Part shown: positions 1 through 10,000 of the stretch, in pieces | Numbering within the stretch: the first letter of the stretch is position 1 | Layout of the letters: every line of letters begins with the position of its first letter | From: Sphingomonas sp. 35-24ZXX | Lineage (GTDB): Bacteria > Pseudomonadota > Alphaproteobacteria > Sphingomonadales > Sphingomonadaceae | Direction of reading: 5' to 3' | Assembly (NCBI RefSeq): GCF_000786215.1 | Contig: NZ_JROG01000003.1 | Location: 124,001 to 188,000, forward strand | DNA length: 64,000 nucleotides | Notes under the pieces: model-generated | What the model was told of the DNA's origin: nothing | What the model saw: the letters and a program-made list of their open reading frames with translations, nothing else | Databases searched by the model: none | Program-made: the position numbers and the translations under genes

Positions 1-44
1 ATCTGCTGGCCTGGGCGCAGAAACAGGGTGTCGAGCTGGGATAG
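1..44 (+). CDS. C-terminal end of an unidentified gene (partial)
   Basis: An open frame enters from the left edge and ends at TAG 42-44, giving the tail LLAWAQKQGVELG. The tail is helical and followed by an A+T-rich intergenic stretch, which suits the end of a real gene on the same strand as the next one. Thirteen residues are too few to name a family. Confidence 0.35.
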   Translation, partial: LLAWAQKQGVELG

Positions 45-208
45 ATGTCCAGCCCGAAGGCTTTCTGAAAATTACCACCAATTTACATCTATTGGGTTGC
101 TGAAAGTGGTAAAAAACGGCCAATAACGTTGACTTTTAGGCCTGTTCATGTTTCTCCCATCGCAGGGGCAACATCATAACCGGGACAACCCGGATCGGGA
201 GCGCACAC

Positions 209-1105
209 GTGGCAAACACGTCAGATGAAGCAACGGCTGTGCCCTCGATCGAGGGCGCATCCACTGGTAACCTGTTTCCGCCCGCCCATGTCGGCGAACG
301 GCTGGCCGAGGCGCGCCGTGCCCTGGGGCTGACCCTGCAGGACATCGGTTCGCGCACGCGCATTCCGGTTCGGCATCTGGAAGCGATGGAAGCCGGGGCC
401 TTCGAAAGACTGCCCGGTCGCACCTATGCCATCGGGTTCGGCAAGGCCTATGCCCGGGCCGTGGACCTTCCCGAAGACGAGGTTGCCCAGAGCATTCGCG
501 AAACGCTGGGCGGTTCCTCCGCCATCCCGGCGCGCGATGCCACCCAGTTCGATCTCGACGAACCGAGCAAGGTGCCTTCGGCCCGGTTGGCGCTGATGGC
601 AGCCGCCGTCGGTGCGGTCATCCTGATCGCAGGCTTTGGCGTCTGGCGGACCTATTTCTTTCCCGGGGCGAATGTCGAAGATCTGGCACAGGCGGCCGAT
701 GCTGCCTCGGCCGATCCAGCGGCGGCCGCAAAGACCCGCGCTGCAGCAGCCCGCAAACCGGCAGCTGCCCCTGCCGTCGATCCCAAGGCCGAGGTCGTGT
801 TCACTGCGACCGAGGACAACATCTGGATCAAGTTCTACGATGGCGAGGGCAAGCAGCTGATGCAGAAGCAGATGGCGCTGGGCGAGCAATATGCCGTGCC
901 CGCTGATGCCGTCGAGCCCCAGGTCTGGACTGGTCGGCCCGATGCCTTCGAAATCACCGTCGGTGGCCGCAACGTACCCCCGCTCGGCACATCCGAGGTC
1001 GCGGTGAAGGATGTTCCGGTCACGGCGGCTGCGCTGATGGGCCGCCCGCCCGTTGCATCGCAGGATGCGGCCGATGCGGGCAATGGCGCTCGCGACGATA
1101 GCTGA
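209..1105 (+). CDS. RodZ-like membrane-anchored helix-turn-helix protein
   Basis: The 298-residue protein has a cytoplasmic helix-turn-helix domain of the RodZ type (residues about 29-95, GERLAEARRALGLTLQDIG onward), one transmembrane segment (about 126-150), an Ala/Pro-rich spacer, and a C-terminal beta domain (about 195-270) of the kind annotated DUF4115. In RodZ this layout links the MreB cytoskeleton to the periplasm; that role here is inferred. Translation starts at GTG 209, with GGGA just upstream. It stands alone between an upstream gene end and the cpoB-like gene, with 135 bp on the downstream side. It could also be a divergent membrane-bound regulator rather than true RodZ. Confidence 0.75.
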   Translation: MANTSDEATAVPSIEGASTGNLFPPAHVGERLAEARRALGLTLQDIGSRTRIPVRHLEAMEAGAFERLPGRTYAIGFGKAYARAVDLPEDEVAQSIRETLGGSSAIPARDATQFDLDEPSKVPSARLALMAAAVGAVILIAGFGVWRTYFFPGANVEDLAQAADAASADPAAAAKTRAAAARKPAAAPAVDPKAEVVFTATEDNIWIKFYDGEGKQLMQKQMALGEQYAVPADAVEPQVWTGRPDAFEITVGGRNVPPLGTSEVAVKDVPVTAAALMGRPPVASQDAADAGNGARDDS

Positions 1106-1240
1106 TCGCCCATATCCTTTCGGTCAACTGCCGTTCAGTGACGTCATGACATCCAATTTCCGCGCGGCTGGCTTTGACGAATGCTGCCAGGCCCGTATAG
1201 GTTTGCCGTGACGTACCCATTTGCAGAGCTGGAGCCTGAT

Positions 1241-2236
1241 ATGCCGACCGCCCGCCCAATTTCGGCCCTTCATCGCCAAATCAGCCTGTCCGCCCGCTTG
1301 CTGGCGGGCACATTGCTTGCGGCATGCATGGTCGCATCGAACCCTGCGGCGGCGCAGGCCGCTCCGCTGGAGCCGCGCGTCAAGAAGCTGGAGTCGGAAA
1401 TGCGCGCTGTCCAGCGGAAGGTGTTTCCTGGAGCATCGGACCGCTTCTTCGAACCCGAAATCTCGGCACCGGCCGCTGGCCCCTCGACCACCGGCGTCAG
1501 CGCCAGCGCCCCGCTGACCGACCTGCTGCAGCGGGTGGATACGCTGGAAACCCAGATCACGCGGTTGACCGCGCAGACGGAAGAGAACGGCTTCAAGCTG
1601 GGCCAGCTGGAAAAGCGCCTGGCTGTGCTGGAAGATCAGGCCAAGCAGGCTGCAGACGCGGCGGCTGCCGCGGCAGCGCCTGCCGCAGGCACGGTGCTGG
1701 GCGGCATGGCGGGGGCAGGGGCCGGTGCTGGCCCAGCCTCGTCGGCGTCGCGTCCGGCGACCCCTGCAGCGGCCAGCACGGCTGCGGCGGCTCCCAGCGC
1801 AGAACGGATCGCTGCGGTCTCCAAGATCGAAAAGCCGCAGACCGCCGATGCCGGCGAGGATGCATATCTTTACGGGTATCGCCTCTGGGAGGCCAAGTTC
1901 CTGCCCGAAGCCCAGGCCCAGCTGCGCTTCACGCTGGAAAAACACCCCAAGCACAAGCGGTCGAGCTACACCCGCAACCTGCTGGGCCGCGCCTATCTCG
2001 ACGATGGCAAGCCCAGCGCCGCTGCCAAGATGTTCGCCGAGAATTACGAGAAGGAGCCCAAGGGCGACCGCGCCCCGGAAAGCCTCTATTTTCTCGGCGA
2101 CGCTTTGGTGAAGCTGAACGAGAAGGCCAAGGCCTGCGTGGCTTTTGCCGAACTGGCAGAGGTATATCCCGATGTCGCGACGGGGCGCCTGTCCGACCGG
2201 TTGGCCACCGGGCGCCGCAATGCCGGATGTAAATGA
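1241..2236 (+). CDS. cpoB: CpoB/YbgF-type periplasmic TPR protein
   Basis: The 331-residue protein has an N-terminal signal peptide ending near AAAQA (about residue 40), a coiled coil (LLQRVDTLETQITRLTAQ and on, about 90-135), an Ala-rich linker, and C-terminal tetratricopeptide repeats starting near YLYGYRLWEAKF. This is the architecture of CpoB (YbgF), which coordinates peptidoglycan synthesis and outer-membrane constriction with Tol-Pal in the periplasm. I chose ATG 1241 because GGAG lies 6 bases before it; a longer frame from 1181 would put 20 residues ahead of the signal peptide. Its 3' end overlaps tilS by 17 bases. No tol or pal gene is in view, so the Tol-Pal link is from the family only. 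Confidence 0.8.
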   Translation: MPTARPISALHRQISLSARLLAGTLLAACMVASNPAAAQAAPLEPRVKKLESEMRAVQRKVFPGASDRFFEPEISAPAAGPSTTGVSASAPLTDLLQRVDTLETQITRLTAQTEENGFKLGQLEKRLAVLEDQAKQAADAAAAAAAPAAGTVLGGMAGAGAGAGPASSASRPATPAAASTAAAAPSAERIAAVSKIEKPQTADAGEDAYLYGYRLWEAKFLPEAQAQLRFTLEKHPKHKRSSYTRNLLGRAYLDDGKPSAAAKMFAENYEKEPKGDRAPESLYFLGDALVKLNEKAKACVAFAELAEVYPDVATGRLSDRLATGRRNAGCK

Positions 2237-3182
2237 TCCACTGCTGACTCGGATCGAAGACGCGCTGGTCCGGTTGACCGGCGCGCAAGACGGCTCCCTT
2301 CTGCTGGCCGTGTCGGGCGGGCCTGACAGCATGGCCATGCTCGATATAGTGCGGCGCTGCTGGACCGGTCAGGCGATGGCCGCAACCGTCGATCATGGCC
2401 TGCGCGCCGAAAGCGCCGCCGAAGCGCAGATGGTCGCCCGCTATTGTGCCGATGCCGGCGTGCCGCACGCCACCTTGCGTCCGTCGGCGCCGATCACCGG
2501 CAGCCTGCAGTCGGCGGCGCGCGCGGTTCGCTATGCCCTGCTGCGCGGCCATGCCGACCAGTGCGGCGCGGCATTCATCGTCACGGCGCATCATGCCGAC
2601 GACCAGCTGGAAACCATGCTGATGCGCCTCGCGCGGGGCAGTGGGGTCGACGGGCTGGCGGGGGTGCGGGCGCGCAACGACAGCATCATCCGCCCCATGC
2701 TGGGGTGCCGCAAGGCAGAACTGGTCGCCTATTGCCAGCAGCAAAGCGTTCCCTCCATCTCGGATCCCAGCAACGCCAACAGCGATTTCGATCGCGTCCG
2801 GATGCGGAGCGCGCTGGCCCGGTTCGATGTGGTCGATCCGTTGATGGCGACGCGATCGGCCGATGCGCTTGCCGAAGCCGCAGCAGCCCTCGACTGGATC
2901 ACCGCCCGCGAGGCGCAGCATGTTATCGTGAACGATGGCGGGGGTGCGCGTCTGCTTGCGACCGACTATCCCCCCGGGCTGCTGCGTCGCCTGGTCCAGG
3001 CCTGTCTCGATATCGTCCAGCCCGGCCTGGCCCCGCGCGGTGGGCAGATGGATCGCCTGATCGCATCGCTGCAACAGGGCGAACAGACCATGATCGGCAA
3101 CATTCTGTGCCAGGCTGCAGCGCAAGGCCAAGGCTGGCACTTTGCGCCTGCGCCGCCGCGGGCCACCTCTGCCATCATCTGA
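2220..3182 (+). CDS. tilS: tRNA(Ile)-lysidine synthase TilS
   Basis: TilS attaches lysine to C34 of the tRNA-Ile that reads AUA codons, using ATP, in the cytoplasm. The PP-loop SGGPDS is present near residue 32, and the second conserved stretch HHADDQLETMLMRLARGSG follows. At 320 residues it is a short alphaproteobacterial form without an obvious full C-terminal domain. The start ATG 2220 lies inside the end of the cpoB-like gene (17-base overlap), so the two are translationally coupled. A longer frame from 2145 would run far into that gene and is not needed. ftsH follows 115 bases downstream. Confidence 0.93.
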   Translation: MPDVNDPLLTRIEDALVRLTGAQDGSLLLAVSGGPDSMAMLDIVRRCWTGQAMAATVDHGLRAESAAEAQMVARYCADAGVPHATLRPSAPITGSLQSAARAVRYALLRGHADQCGAAFIVTAHHADDQLETMLMRLARGSGVDGLAGVRARNDSIIRPMLGCRKAELVAYCQQQSVPSISDPSNANSDFDRVRMRSALARFDVVDPLMATRSADALAEAAAALDWITAREAQHVIVNDGGGARLLATDYPPGLLRRLVQACLDIVQPGLAPRGGQMDRLIASLQQGEQTMIGNILCQAAAQGQGWHFAPAPPRATSAII

Positions 3183-3297
3183 CTGTCGACGACGCGACCG
3201 AATAATGGGGCTGCGGGCCAAATGGCGGCCGGATTATATTGTCATTCAGGAATAGCAGCCTATCTTGATGATGGTTTACCGCTTCAAAGGCTTTGTG

Positions 3298-5253
<1,956 letters not shown>

Positions 5254-5268
5254 CAGGTCCGAACTTCG

Positions 5269-5661
5269 ATGTTCGGTTTGACGATGATGCTTCCGGCGCT
5301 GCTCGCCACCCAGGCCGCAGCGCCGGTTGCCGTTCCGGCCCCGCCCGAAACCGTGGCTGAATTTCTGACGCAGGCAGACGCGCTGATCGCCATCGGTGGC
5401 GATGCCGCAGTCGCATCGCCGCAGGCCGATACCATTCGCGGTGCCCTGCAGCAGGCTGGCATGGCCTATCGCGCCAGCCTTGCAGAAAGTGCGCAGCGTG
5501 GCGAGACGCCGCCCAGCTGCCCGCCACCACCGGGCCAGGCGCAGCTCTCGCTCGGCGACATTACCGGCTATTTTCGCGCCTTTCCCCAGGCCAATCGCGA
5601 CATGCCGCTGGAGACGGCATTCGCGCTGGTGATGACCCTGCTGTATCCATGCAGTACATAG
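5269..5661 (+). CDS. Small exported protein, paralogue 1 (unknown function)
   Basis: This 130-residue protein begins with a hydrophobic leader ending near ATQAAA, so it is probably exported. The rest is mostly helical, with the landmarks TVAEFL, a central SCPPPPG and the terminal LLYPC. The next gene has the same three landmarks in the same order and spacing, so the two are tandem paralogues. The C-terminal half (C-P-P-x-G, a short helix, then AL..YPC at the end) resembles the tail of Rap1a/Tai-type exported proteins, but that is a loose likeness. It starts 16 bases after ftsH and may be cotranscribed with it. Confidence 0.6.
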   Translation: MFGLTMMLPALLATQAAAPVAVPAPPETVAEFLTQADALIAIGGDAAVASPQADTIRGALQQAGMAYRASLAESAQRGETPPSCPPPPGQAQLSLGDITGYFRAFPQANRDMPLETAFALVMTLLYPCST

Positions 5662-5737
5662 CGGACATGTGGGCAGTCATGGCGCGTTCATGGCGTCATG
5701 CTACGAGCTGCGGGGAACACGTTCACGGGGGAAAGTG

Positions 5738-6124
5738 ATGAAGGGTGGAATGCGTTTGTGGATGCTCGCGCCGGCAGCGCTGCTGCTGCTGACAGGAGCG
5801 GCGTCCGAGATGACCGTGGCCGAATTTCTGCAAGGCATGAAGAAGGCAGAGAGCCTGGGCCCTGCTGCCTTGCTGTCGAGCGATGTCCGTGCGCTGCGCG
5901 CGGAGTCGGAACGGGTGCGCGAGATGTATGTCGCCGATATCACCAAGCAGAAGAAGGCAGGCGGCGCGCGGCACAGCTGTCCGCCTGCCAATGACCGCCC
6001 CAAGATGACCGGAGAGGAGCTTCGCAGCTACCTCACCAGCCTCAGCCCCGCGGCGCAGAAGCAGCCCTTCCGCGTCGCGGTCTACAACCTGATGAAGAAG
6101 AAATATCCCTGCAAGCCGGCCTGA
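5738..6124 (+). CDS. Small exported protein, paralogue 2 (unknown function)
   Basis: This 128-residue protein has a positively charged, hydrophobic leader (MKGGMRLWMLAPAALLLLTGAAS) followed by TVAEFL, then SCPP and a terminal KYPC motif, matching the gene 77 bases upstream. The two conserved cysteines may form a disulfide in the periplasm. I chose ATG 5738 because GGGGGAAAG stands just ahead of it; the frame from 5669 would bury the leader. It ends against the convergent nitronate monooxygenase gene. Function unknown. Confidence 0.6.
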   Translation: MKGGMRLWMLAPAALLLLTGAASEMTVAEFLQGMKKAESLGPAALLSSDVRALRAESERVREMYVADITKQKKAGGARHSCPPANDRPKMTGEELRSYLTSLSPAAQKQPFRVAVYNLMKKKYPCKPA

Positions 6125-6155
6125 CCGCCGGCGGGGCAATTCCCCTCCGGTCGGC
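6123..6155. terminator. Possible bidirectional hairpin between convergent genes
   Basis: An imperfect G+C-rich hairpin (GACCG...CGGGG, loop CAATT, CCCC...CGGTC) sits between the stop of the small exported gene and the 3' end of the convergent nitronate monooxygenase gene. Neither side has a clear T tract, so termination is a guess. Confidence 0.3.
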
Positions 6156-6178
6156 CACCTTGGATCGGCGGGCAGCCA

Positions 6179-7156
6179 TCAGGCCGCGAGGAAGCCTTCC
6201 AGCCGTCCGCGGATGATCTGCTCGGCCTCGGACATGATCCGGTCGATCAGCTCCTTGCAGGTCGGGATGTCGTGGATGAGGCCTGCGACCATGCCGCAGC
6301 TCCAGGCGCCGGCATCCATGTCGCCTTCCATCATGATCCGCGGATAGACGCCGGCAACCTGCTCGATGATGTCGGTGAACTGCAGATCCTTGCCCTTTTC
6401 GCGTTCGATCACCAGCAGCTTTTCGACCGCTTCGTTGGTCATCACGCGTTCGGTGTTGCGCAGCGGGCGCATCACCAGCCGGGTGTCGAGCTCGGAGGCA
6501 GCGACGATCGCCTGCTTCACGTTCTCGTGCACCGGCGCCTCCTGGGTGGCGATGAAACGCGTGCCCATGTTGATGCCGTCCGCCCCCATCGCCAGCGAGG
6601 CCACCAGCGAGCGCGCATCGGCCTGTCCGCCCGAAGCCACGAAGGGAATGTCCAATTCGTCTGCGGCGCGGGGCAGCAGGATCATGTTGGGCACATCATC
6701 CTCACCCGGGTGGCCACCGCATTCGAAGCCATCGACCGACACCGCATCGCAGCCGATCGCCTGCGCCTTCAAGGCGTGACGCACGCTGGTGCATTTGTGG
6801 ATCACCTTGATGCCGGCCTCCTTGAGGTAGGGCAGCACCGATTGCGGGTTGTTGCCTGCGGTCTCTACCGCCTTGACCCCATTCTCGATGATCACGCGAA
6901 CGTAACCGGGGTAATCGGGGGCGGTGAGCACCGGCAGGAAGGTCAGGTTGACGCCGAACGGCTTGTCGGTCAGCGCCTTGCACTTCTTGATCTCGGCATC
7001 GAGGTCTTCGGGCGTCTTCTGGGTGAGGCCGGTTATGATCCCGAGGCCGCCCGCATTGGAGACGGCGGCGGCCAGCTCGGCAAAACCGACATAATGCATG
7101 CCACCCTGGATGATCGGGTGCTGGATTCCGAACAGTTCGGTGATGCGGGTCTTCAT
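6179..7156 (-). CDS. Nitronate monooxygenase family protein (2-nitropropane dioxygenase-like)
   Basis: The 325-residue FMN-dependent TIM-barrel protein opens with TELFGIQHPIIQGGM and carries GFECGGHPGE (the His region of the active site), ASGGQADARSL and GADGINMGTRF (phosphate-binding loop). Family members oxidise alkyl nitronates; many close relatives have unproven substrates. It lies 44 bases downstream of a thioesterase gene on the same strand, which suggests an operon connected with acyl or organic-acid metabolism. The start ATG 7156 is preceded by GGAGAG. Confidence 0.88.
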   Translation of the reverse strand: MKTRITELFGIQHPIIQGGMHYVGFAELAAAVSNAGGLGIITGLTQKTPEDLDAEIKKCKALTDKPFGVNLTFLPVLTAPDYPGYVRVIIENGVKAVETAGNNPQSVLPYLKEAGIKVIHKCTSVRHALKAQAIGCDAVSVDGFECGGHPGEDDVPNMILLPRAADELDIPFVASGGQADARSLVASLAMGADGINMGTRFIATQEAPVHENVKQAIVAASELDTRLVMRPLRNTERVMTNEAVEKLLVIEREKGKDLQFTDIIEQVAGVYPRIMMEGDMDAGAWSCGMVAGLIHDIPTCKELIDRIMSEAEQIIRGRLEGFLAA

Positions 7157-7200
7157 GGGCGTCTCTCCTGTTTATGCTTGTCTGGGTTGGCGCAGCGCCT

Positions 7201-7974
7201 TCAAACGAAAAGCGCGACGCTCTGCATGGCGGCCATCACCGGCTCCAGCCGGCTGTTCCACACGGTCATGTACTGGCTCGATGCGCCGTGGTGCGCGTGG
7301 TGGGTCACCGATTCGAGCAGCCACCAGCCATTGTCGGTCTCCGGCGCGTCGGTCAGCATGTTGACCTGCCAGTTCATGCTGCTGATGGGTCCTGCGACCT
7401 CCATCAGCCCCATTGCCGAGGGCGGCAGGCCATCACCGATGCACATCAGCTCGGTCATCGGATCGAGACCCTCGCGCGCGGCAAAGCGGTGCCAGTTGGC
7501 GAGCTTGGGCGTATTCATGCCCAGCTCGAGTCGCTTTTCGGGATATTCCATCTGGGAGGTGAAGAATTCGGGCGGGCCGCTGCGGGTCGTGCCTTCCGCC
7601 GGTGGCGCCGCGACATCGGGGCGGTGGACGCCCTCGAACTCGATCTTGCTCTCGCGCTTGCTCATGAAGATGAAGGTGCCGATGAGGCCCAGCCCCTCGG
7701 CGCTGCGAATCTTGACCTCGACAAACGCGGTGTTGCGGCCGCGGCGCAGCAGTTCGCAAGCCACCGTGACCTGGCCCGCAAGTGGCCCCACAAACGCCAC
7801 CTGAGCCGAACGCAACGGCGGCGCATCGGGCACCGCCAGCCGCGCGGCATGATGCGCGATGGCAGACGACAGCCCGCCATAGGCAGTGCGCCCCTGCATC
7901 CAGCTGCTGGGGATGGAAACGGTCCAGCCAGTGTCGGCGGGCACGAACGAAGCGAGGGTTTCGGCGAGATTCAT
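7201..7974 (-). CDS. Acyl-CoA thioesterase family protein (TesB-like double hotdog)
   Basis: The 257-residue protein has the layout of a double-hotdog thioesterase: an N-terminal hotdog with WMQGRTAYGGLSSAIAHHAA (the conserved G-R-x-A-x-G-G helix start) and a second one ending in WWLLESVTHHAHHGASSQY, close to the end-piece of TesB-like enzymes that hydrolyse acyl-CoA. The substrate is unknown. It is the first gene of a likely pair with the nitronate monooxygenase gene. The start is ATG 7974 (MNLAETLASF). Confidence 0.8.
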   Translation of the reverse strand: MNLAETLASFVPADTGWTVSIPSSWMQGRTAYGGLSSAIAHHAARLAVPDAPPLRSAQVAFVGPLAGQVTVACELLRRGRNTAFVEVKIRSAEGLGLIGTFIFMSKRESKIEFEGVHRPDVAAPPAEGTTRSGPPEFFTSQMEYPEKRLELGMNTPKLANWHRFAAREGLDPMTELMCIGDGLPPSAMGLMEVAGPISSMNWQVNMLTDAPETDNGWWLLESVTHHAHHGASSQYMTVWNSRLEPVMAAMQSVALFV

Positions 7975-8073
7975 CGCGCGATTAAGACCAGAGAATCTGC
8001 GGCGAATCTACCGGAAATTTGGCCCGGTACGCGTGCCGCTACGGATTACTGATGTCGGGAAAAAGGGGAAGGC

Positions 8074-8148
8074 TGGTGGGCGTAGGAAGGATTGAACTTC
8101 CGACCCCTGCGATGTCAACACAGTGCTCTACCACTGAGCTATACGCCC
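8074..8148 (-). tRNA. tRNA-Val (GAC)
   Basis: Read on the minus strand the cloverleaf is complete: acceptor GGGCGTA pairs with TACGCCC, the D arm holds AGCTCAGTGGTAGAGC, the anticodon stem CTGTG/CGCAG encloses loop TTGACAT with anticodon GAC, and the T arm reads GTTCAATC. The CCA end is encoded (8074-8076). It decodes GUC valine codons. Confidence 0.96.
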
Positions 8149-8256
8149 ACTCTGTAGCCTTCCTGCCGGTCCCGAAGGCTGCGGCAAGGGCGGTCCATTA
8201 CAAAGAGCTTGGCGGTCGCGCAAGCGGTAAATGACGCCGCCGCTGCGATTATCCCG

Positions 8257-8635
8257 TCAAAGGCTCTGAGCAAAGGTGCCGCGTGCAAAAACGCGGTCCA
8301 CTTCCAGCACCAAATCCTTGAGGTGAAACGGCTTGGAAAGCACCCGTGCGCTGGGCGCAGCCTGCTCTGCCTTCAATGTCACGGCCGCAAATCCGGTGAT
8401 GAACATCACCTTGGTCGACGGGGAAACCTTGGCACAATGCTGTGCCAGCTCGATGCCATCCATCTCCGGCATGACGATATTCGGTCAGCAGCAGATCGAA
8501 ATGCTCTTCCTGCAGCAAGGGCAGGGCAGCGGTGCCGCGATCGACCGAGGTCACGGCATAATCGGCCTTTTCGAGCGCCCGTTGCAGATAGGTTCGCATC
8601 GCTGCATCGTCTTCCGCCAGCAATATGCGCAACAT
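8257..8635 (-). pseudogene. cpdR: CpdR-type single-domain response regulator, broken by a +1 frameshift
   Basis: CpdR is a lone receiver domain that, when unphosphorylated, helps ClpXP degrade cell-cycle regulators at the pole. The first frame gives MLRILLAEDDAAMRTYLQRA up to FDLLLT; a second frame continues MPEMDGIELAQHC, VMFITGFAAVTLKAE and LSKPFHLKDLV, the typical CpdR ending. The break lies exactly at the phospho-Asp codon: the minus strand reads GAATATC where GATATC (Asp-Ile) is expected, so one extra T is present at 8480-8481 (plus strand). With one base removed the protein would be about 125 residues, the normal length. The start ATG 8635 has GGAGG 8 bases upstream. The neighbouring N-formylglutamate amidohydrolase gene is the usual alphaproteobacterial partner. 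The frameshift may be a sequencing error. Confidence 0.85.
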
Positions 8636-8832
8636 AACCAAACCCTCCAACGGATGCCGTGCCCCTGTTTATGCCAAAGGCGGTTAAGATTTTCCAGCAT
8701 TTCAGCTAACCGTTATCGGCCATGCCCCGAAGCAGGACAGCCAGGGAGGCAGACGTAAACCCAGGGTCGATTGCAGGCGAGCCGCAGGCGCGGCTTTGAC
8801 ACGGGCACGGCTTTGGCGCATGTCCATTGTCC

Positions 8833-9732
8833 ATGGATGACGCTCCCGCCGACCATGCCGCCACGGCCAGGCTGTTCAGCCTGGATGGCCTGTCGACAGC
8901 GCGTCTGCCGGTGCTGGTCGCCGTACCGCACGCCGGGCGCGATTATCCCGATGAAATCCTGCAGAATCTGCGGGTGGCGCTGCATGTGCTCGAGCGGCTG
9001 GAAGATCGCCATGCCGATATGCTGCTGCCAGATCTGGCGGCCATCGGCTGTGTGACACTGGTCGCGCATGCAGCGCGTGCCTGGATCGATCTCAACCGCG
9101 CACCCAGCGAAGTCGATCCGCAGATGATCAGCGATGCCCCGCGCACCGCTTTTGCCCAGCCAAGCGCCAAGGTGCGCGGCGGCCTGGGGCTGGTGCCGCG
9201 CCGGCTCGCCGAACACGGCGAGCTGTGGCGGCGACCACTGCCTCGCGCGGCCATCGCGGCGCGGATAGCGCGGCTGCACGATCCCTATCACCAGACGCTC
9301 GCCCGCACCCTCGCGGCGCTGCATGCCCGATTCGGCTGCGCGCTGCTGATCGACCTGCATTCGATGCCGCCGGTGAAACCGGAATCCGACGCTGCCGTAC
9401 CACAAATCGTGGTCGGCGATCGCTATGGCCGCGCCGCCGATGCGCGCCTGTGCGATCTGGCGATGCGGACGCTGGCTCAGTCCGGCTTCGAAGTCGCGCT
9501 CAACCACCCGTATGCCGGCGGCTATGTGCTCGACCGGCATGGGCGCCCTGCGCGCAACGTCCACGCGCTGCAGATCGAGGTGGATCGCAGCCTGTACCTC
9601 GACTCGCACATGCGCGATCCCGGAGAGGGGTTGAGGCAGGTGCGGGCCATGATCGCCGGGCTGGTGCAGACACTGGCCGAGGACCTTCTGAACGGCGAGG
9701 ACCCCGTCGATCTCGCGATTGCCGCCGAGTAA
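8833..9732 (+). CDS. N-formylglutamate amidohydrolase
   Basis: The 299-residue protein matches the zinc-dependent N-formylglutamate amidohydrolase/deformylase family, which releases formate and glutamate at the end of histidine breakdown: PVLVAVPHAGRDYP near the N terminus, ARAWIDLNRAPSE, LLIDLHSMPP (metal-site D-x-H), and a C-terminal ALQIEVDRSLYLD. I prefer ATG 8833 (MDDAPADHAA); a TTG six bases upstream is also open. It is divergent from cpdR, and no hut genes lie nearby, so the true substrate is uncertain. It converges on the predicted small RNA. Confidence 0.87.
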   Translation: MDDAPADHAATARLFSLDGLSTARLPVLVAVPHAGRDYPDEILQNLRVALHVLERLEDRHADMLLPDLAAIGCVTLVAHAARAWIDLNRAPSEVDPQMISDAPRTAFAQPSAKVRGGLGLVPRRLAEHGELWRRPLPRAAIAARIARLHDPYHQTLARTLAALHARFGCALLIDLHSMPPVKPESDAAVPQIVVGDRYGRAADARLCDLAMRTLAQSGFEVALNHPYAGGYVLDRHGRPARNVHALQIEVDRSLYLDSHMRDPGEGLRQVRAMIAGLVQTLAEDLLNGEDPVDLAIAAE

Positions 9733-9748
9733 GTCTGCCGAATCCAAC

Positions 9749-9848
9749 AAAAAACCGCCTCGTGACGGATCACGAGGCGGCCAAGGTTCAGGGAGGAGGT
9801 GCACAAGTGCACCTGTCGGAACGCGAAAGGGGGGGAAGCGCTCCGACA
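9749..9848 (-). ncRNA. Candidate CCUCCUCCC-motif small regulatory RNA with its own promoter and terminator
   Basis: The minus strand carries a compact transcript unit of about 100 nt. It has a first hairpin of 11 bp (9838-9848 with 9814-9824) whose loop is TTCCCCCCCTTTC; a second palindromic hairpin (9797-9814); the single-stranded motif CCUCCUCCC (9791-9799); then an intrinsic terminator made of a perfect 10-bp stem (9755-9764 with 9771-9780, loop ATCCGT) followed by six T's. C-rich anti-Shine-Dalgarno motifs of exactly this sequence define alphaproteobacterial stress sRNAs (the CcsR and 'cuckoo' types). No plausible minus-strand protein gene feeds this terminator. Expression and targets are inference. 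Confidence 0.6.
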
Positions 9849-9853
9849 CTTTT

Positions 9854-9882
9854 AATGTAGGGCAGATCACTGGGCAGTTCAA
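9854..9882 (-). promoter_or_regulatory. Predicted sigma-70-type promoter of the small RNA
   Basis: On the minus strand, TTGAAC (9877-9882) and TACATT (9854-9859) are separated by exactly 17 bases, and the first G of the sRNA (9847 or 9848) lies about 7 bases further on. This places the transcript start at the base of the first hairpin. Confidence 0.5.
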
Positions 9883-10000
9883 TGCCTGCAAGGCCAAAAA
9901 ATGCACCTGCCGGAATTTTCTTGCTAATGATATTTACTCGCAATAACGTTGGTTCCGTCACCGCATCGGGTGGTGGCGACACGTGCAAGAAGGAGTGGTC

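Noticed and set aside
9755-9780. Terminator of the N-formylglutamate amidohydrolase gene
   Set aside because: The T tract lies on the minus-strand side only, so it ends leftward transcription.
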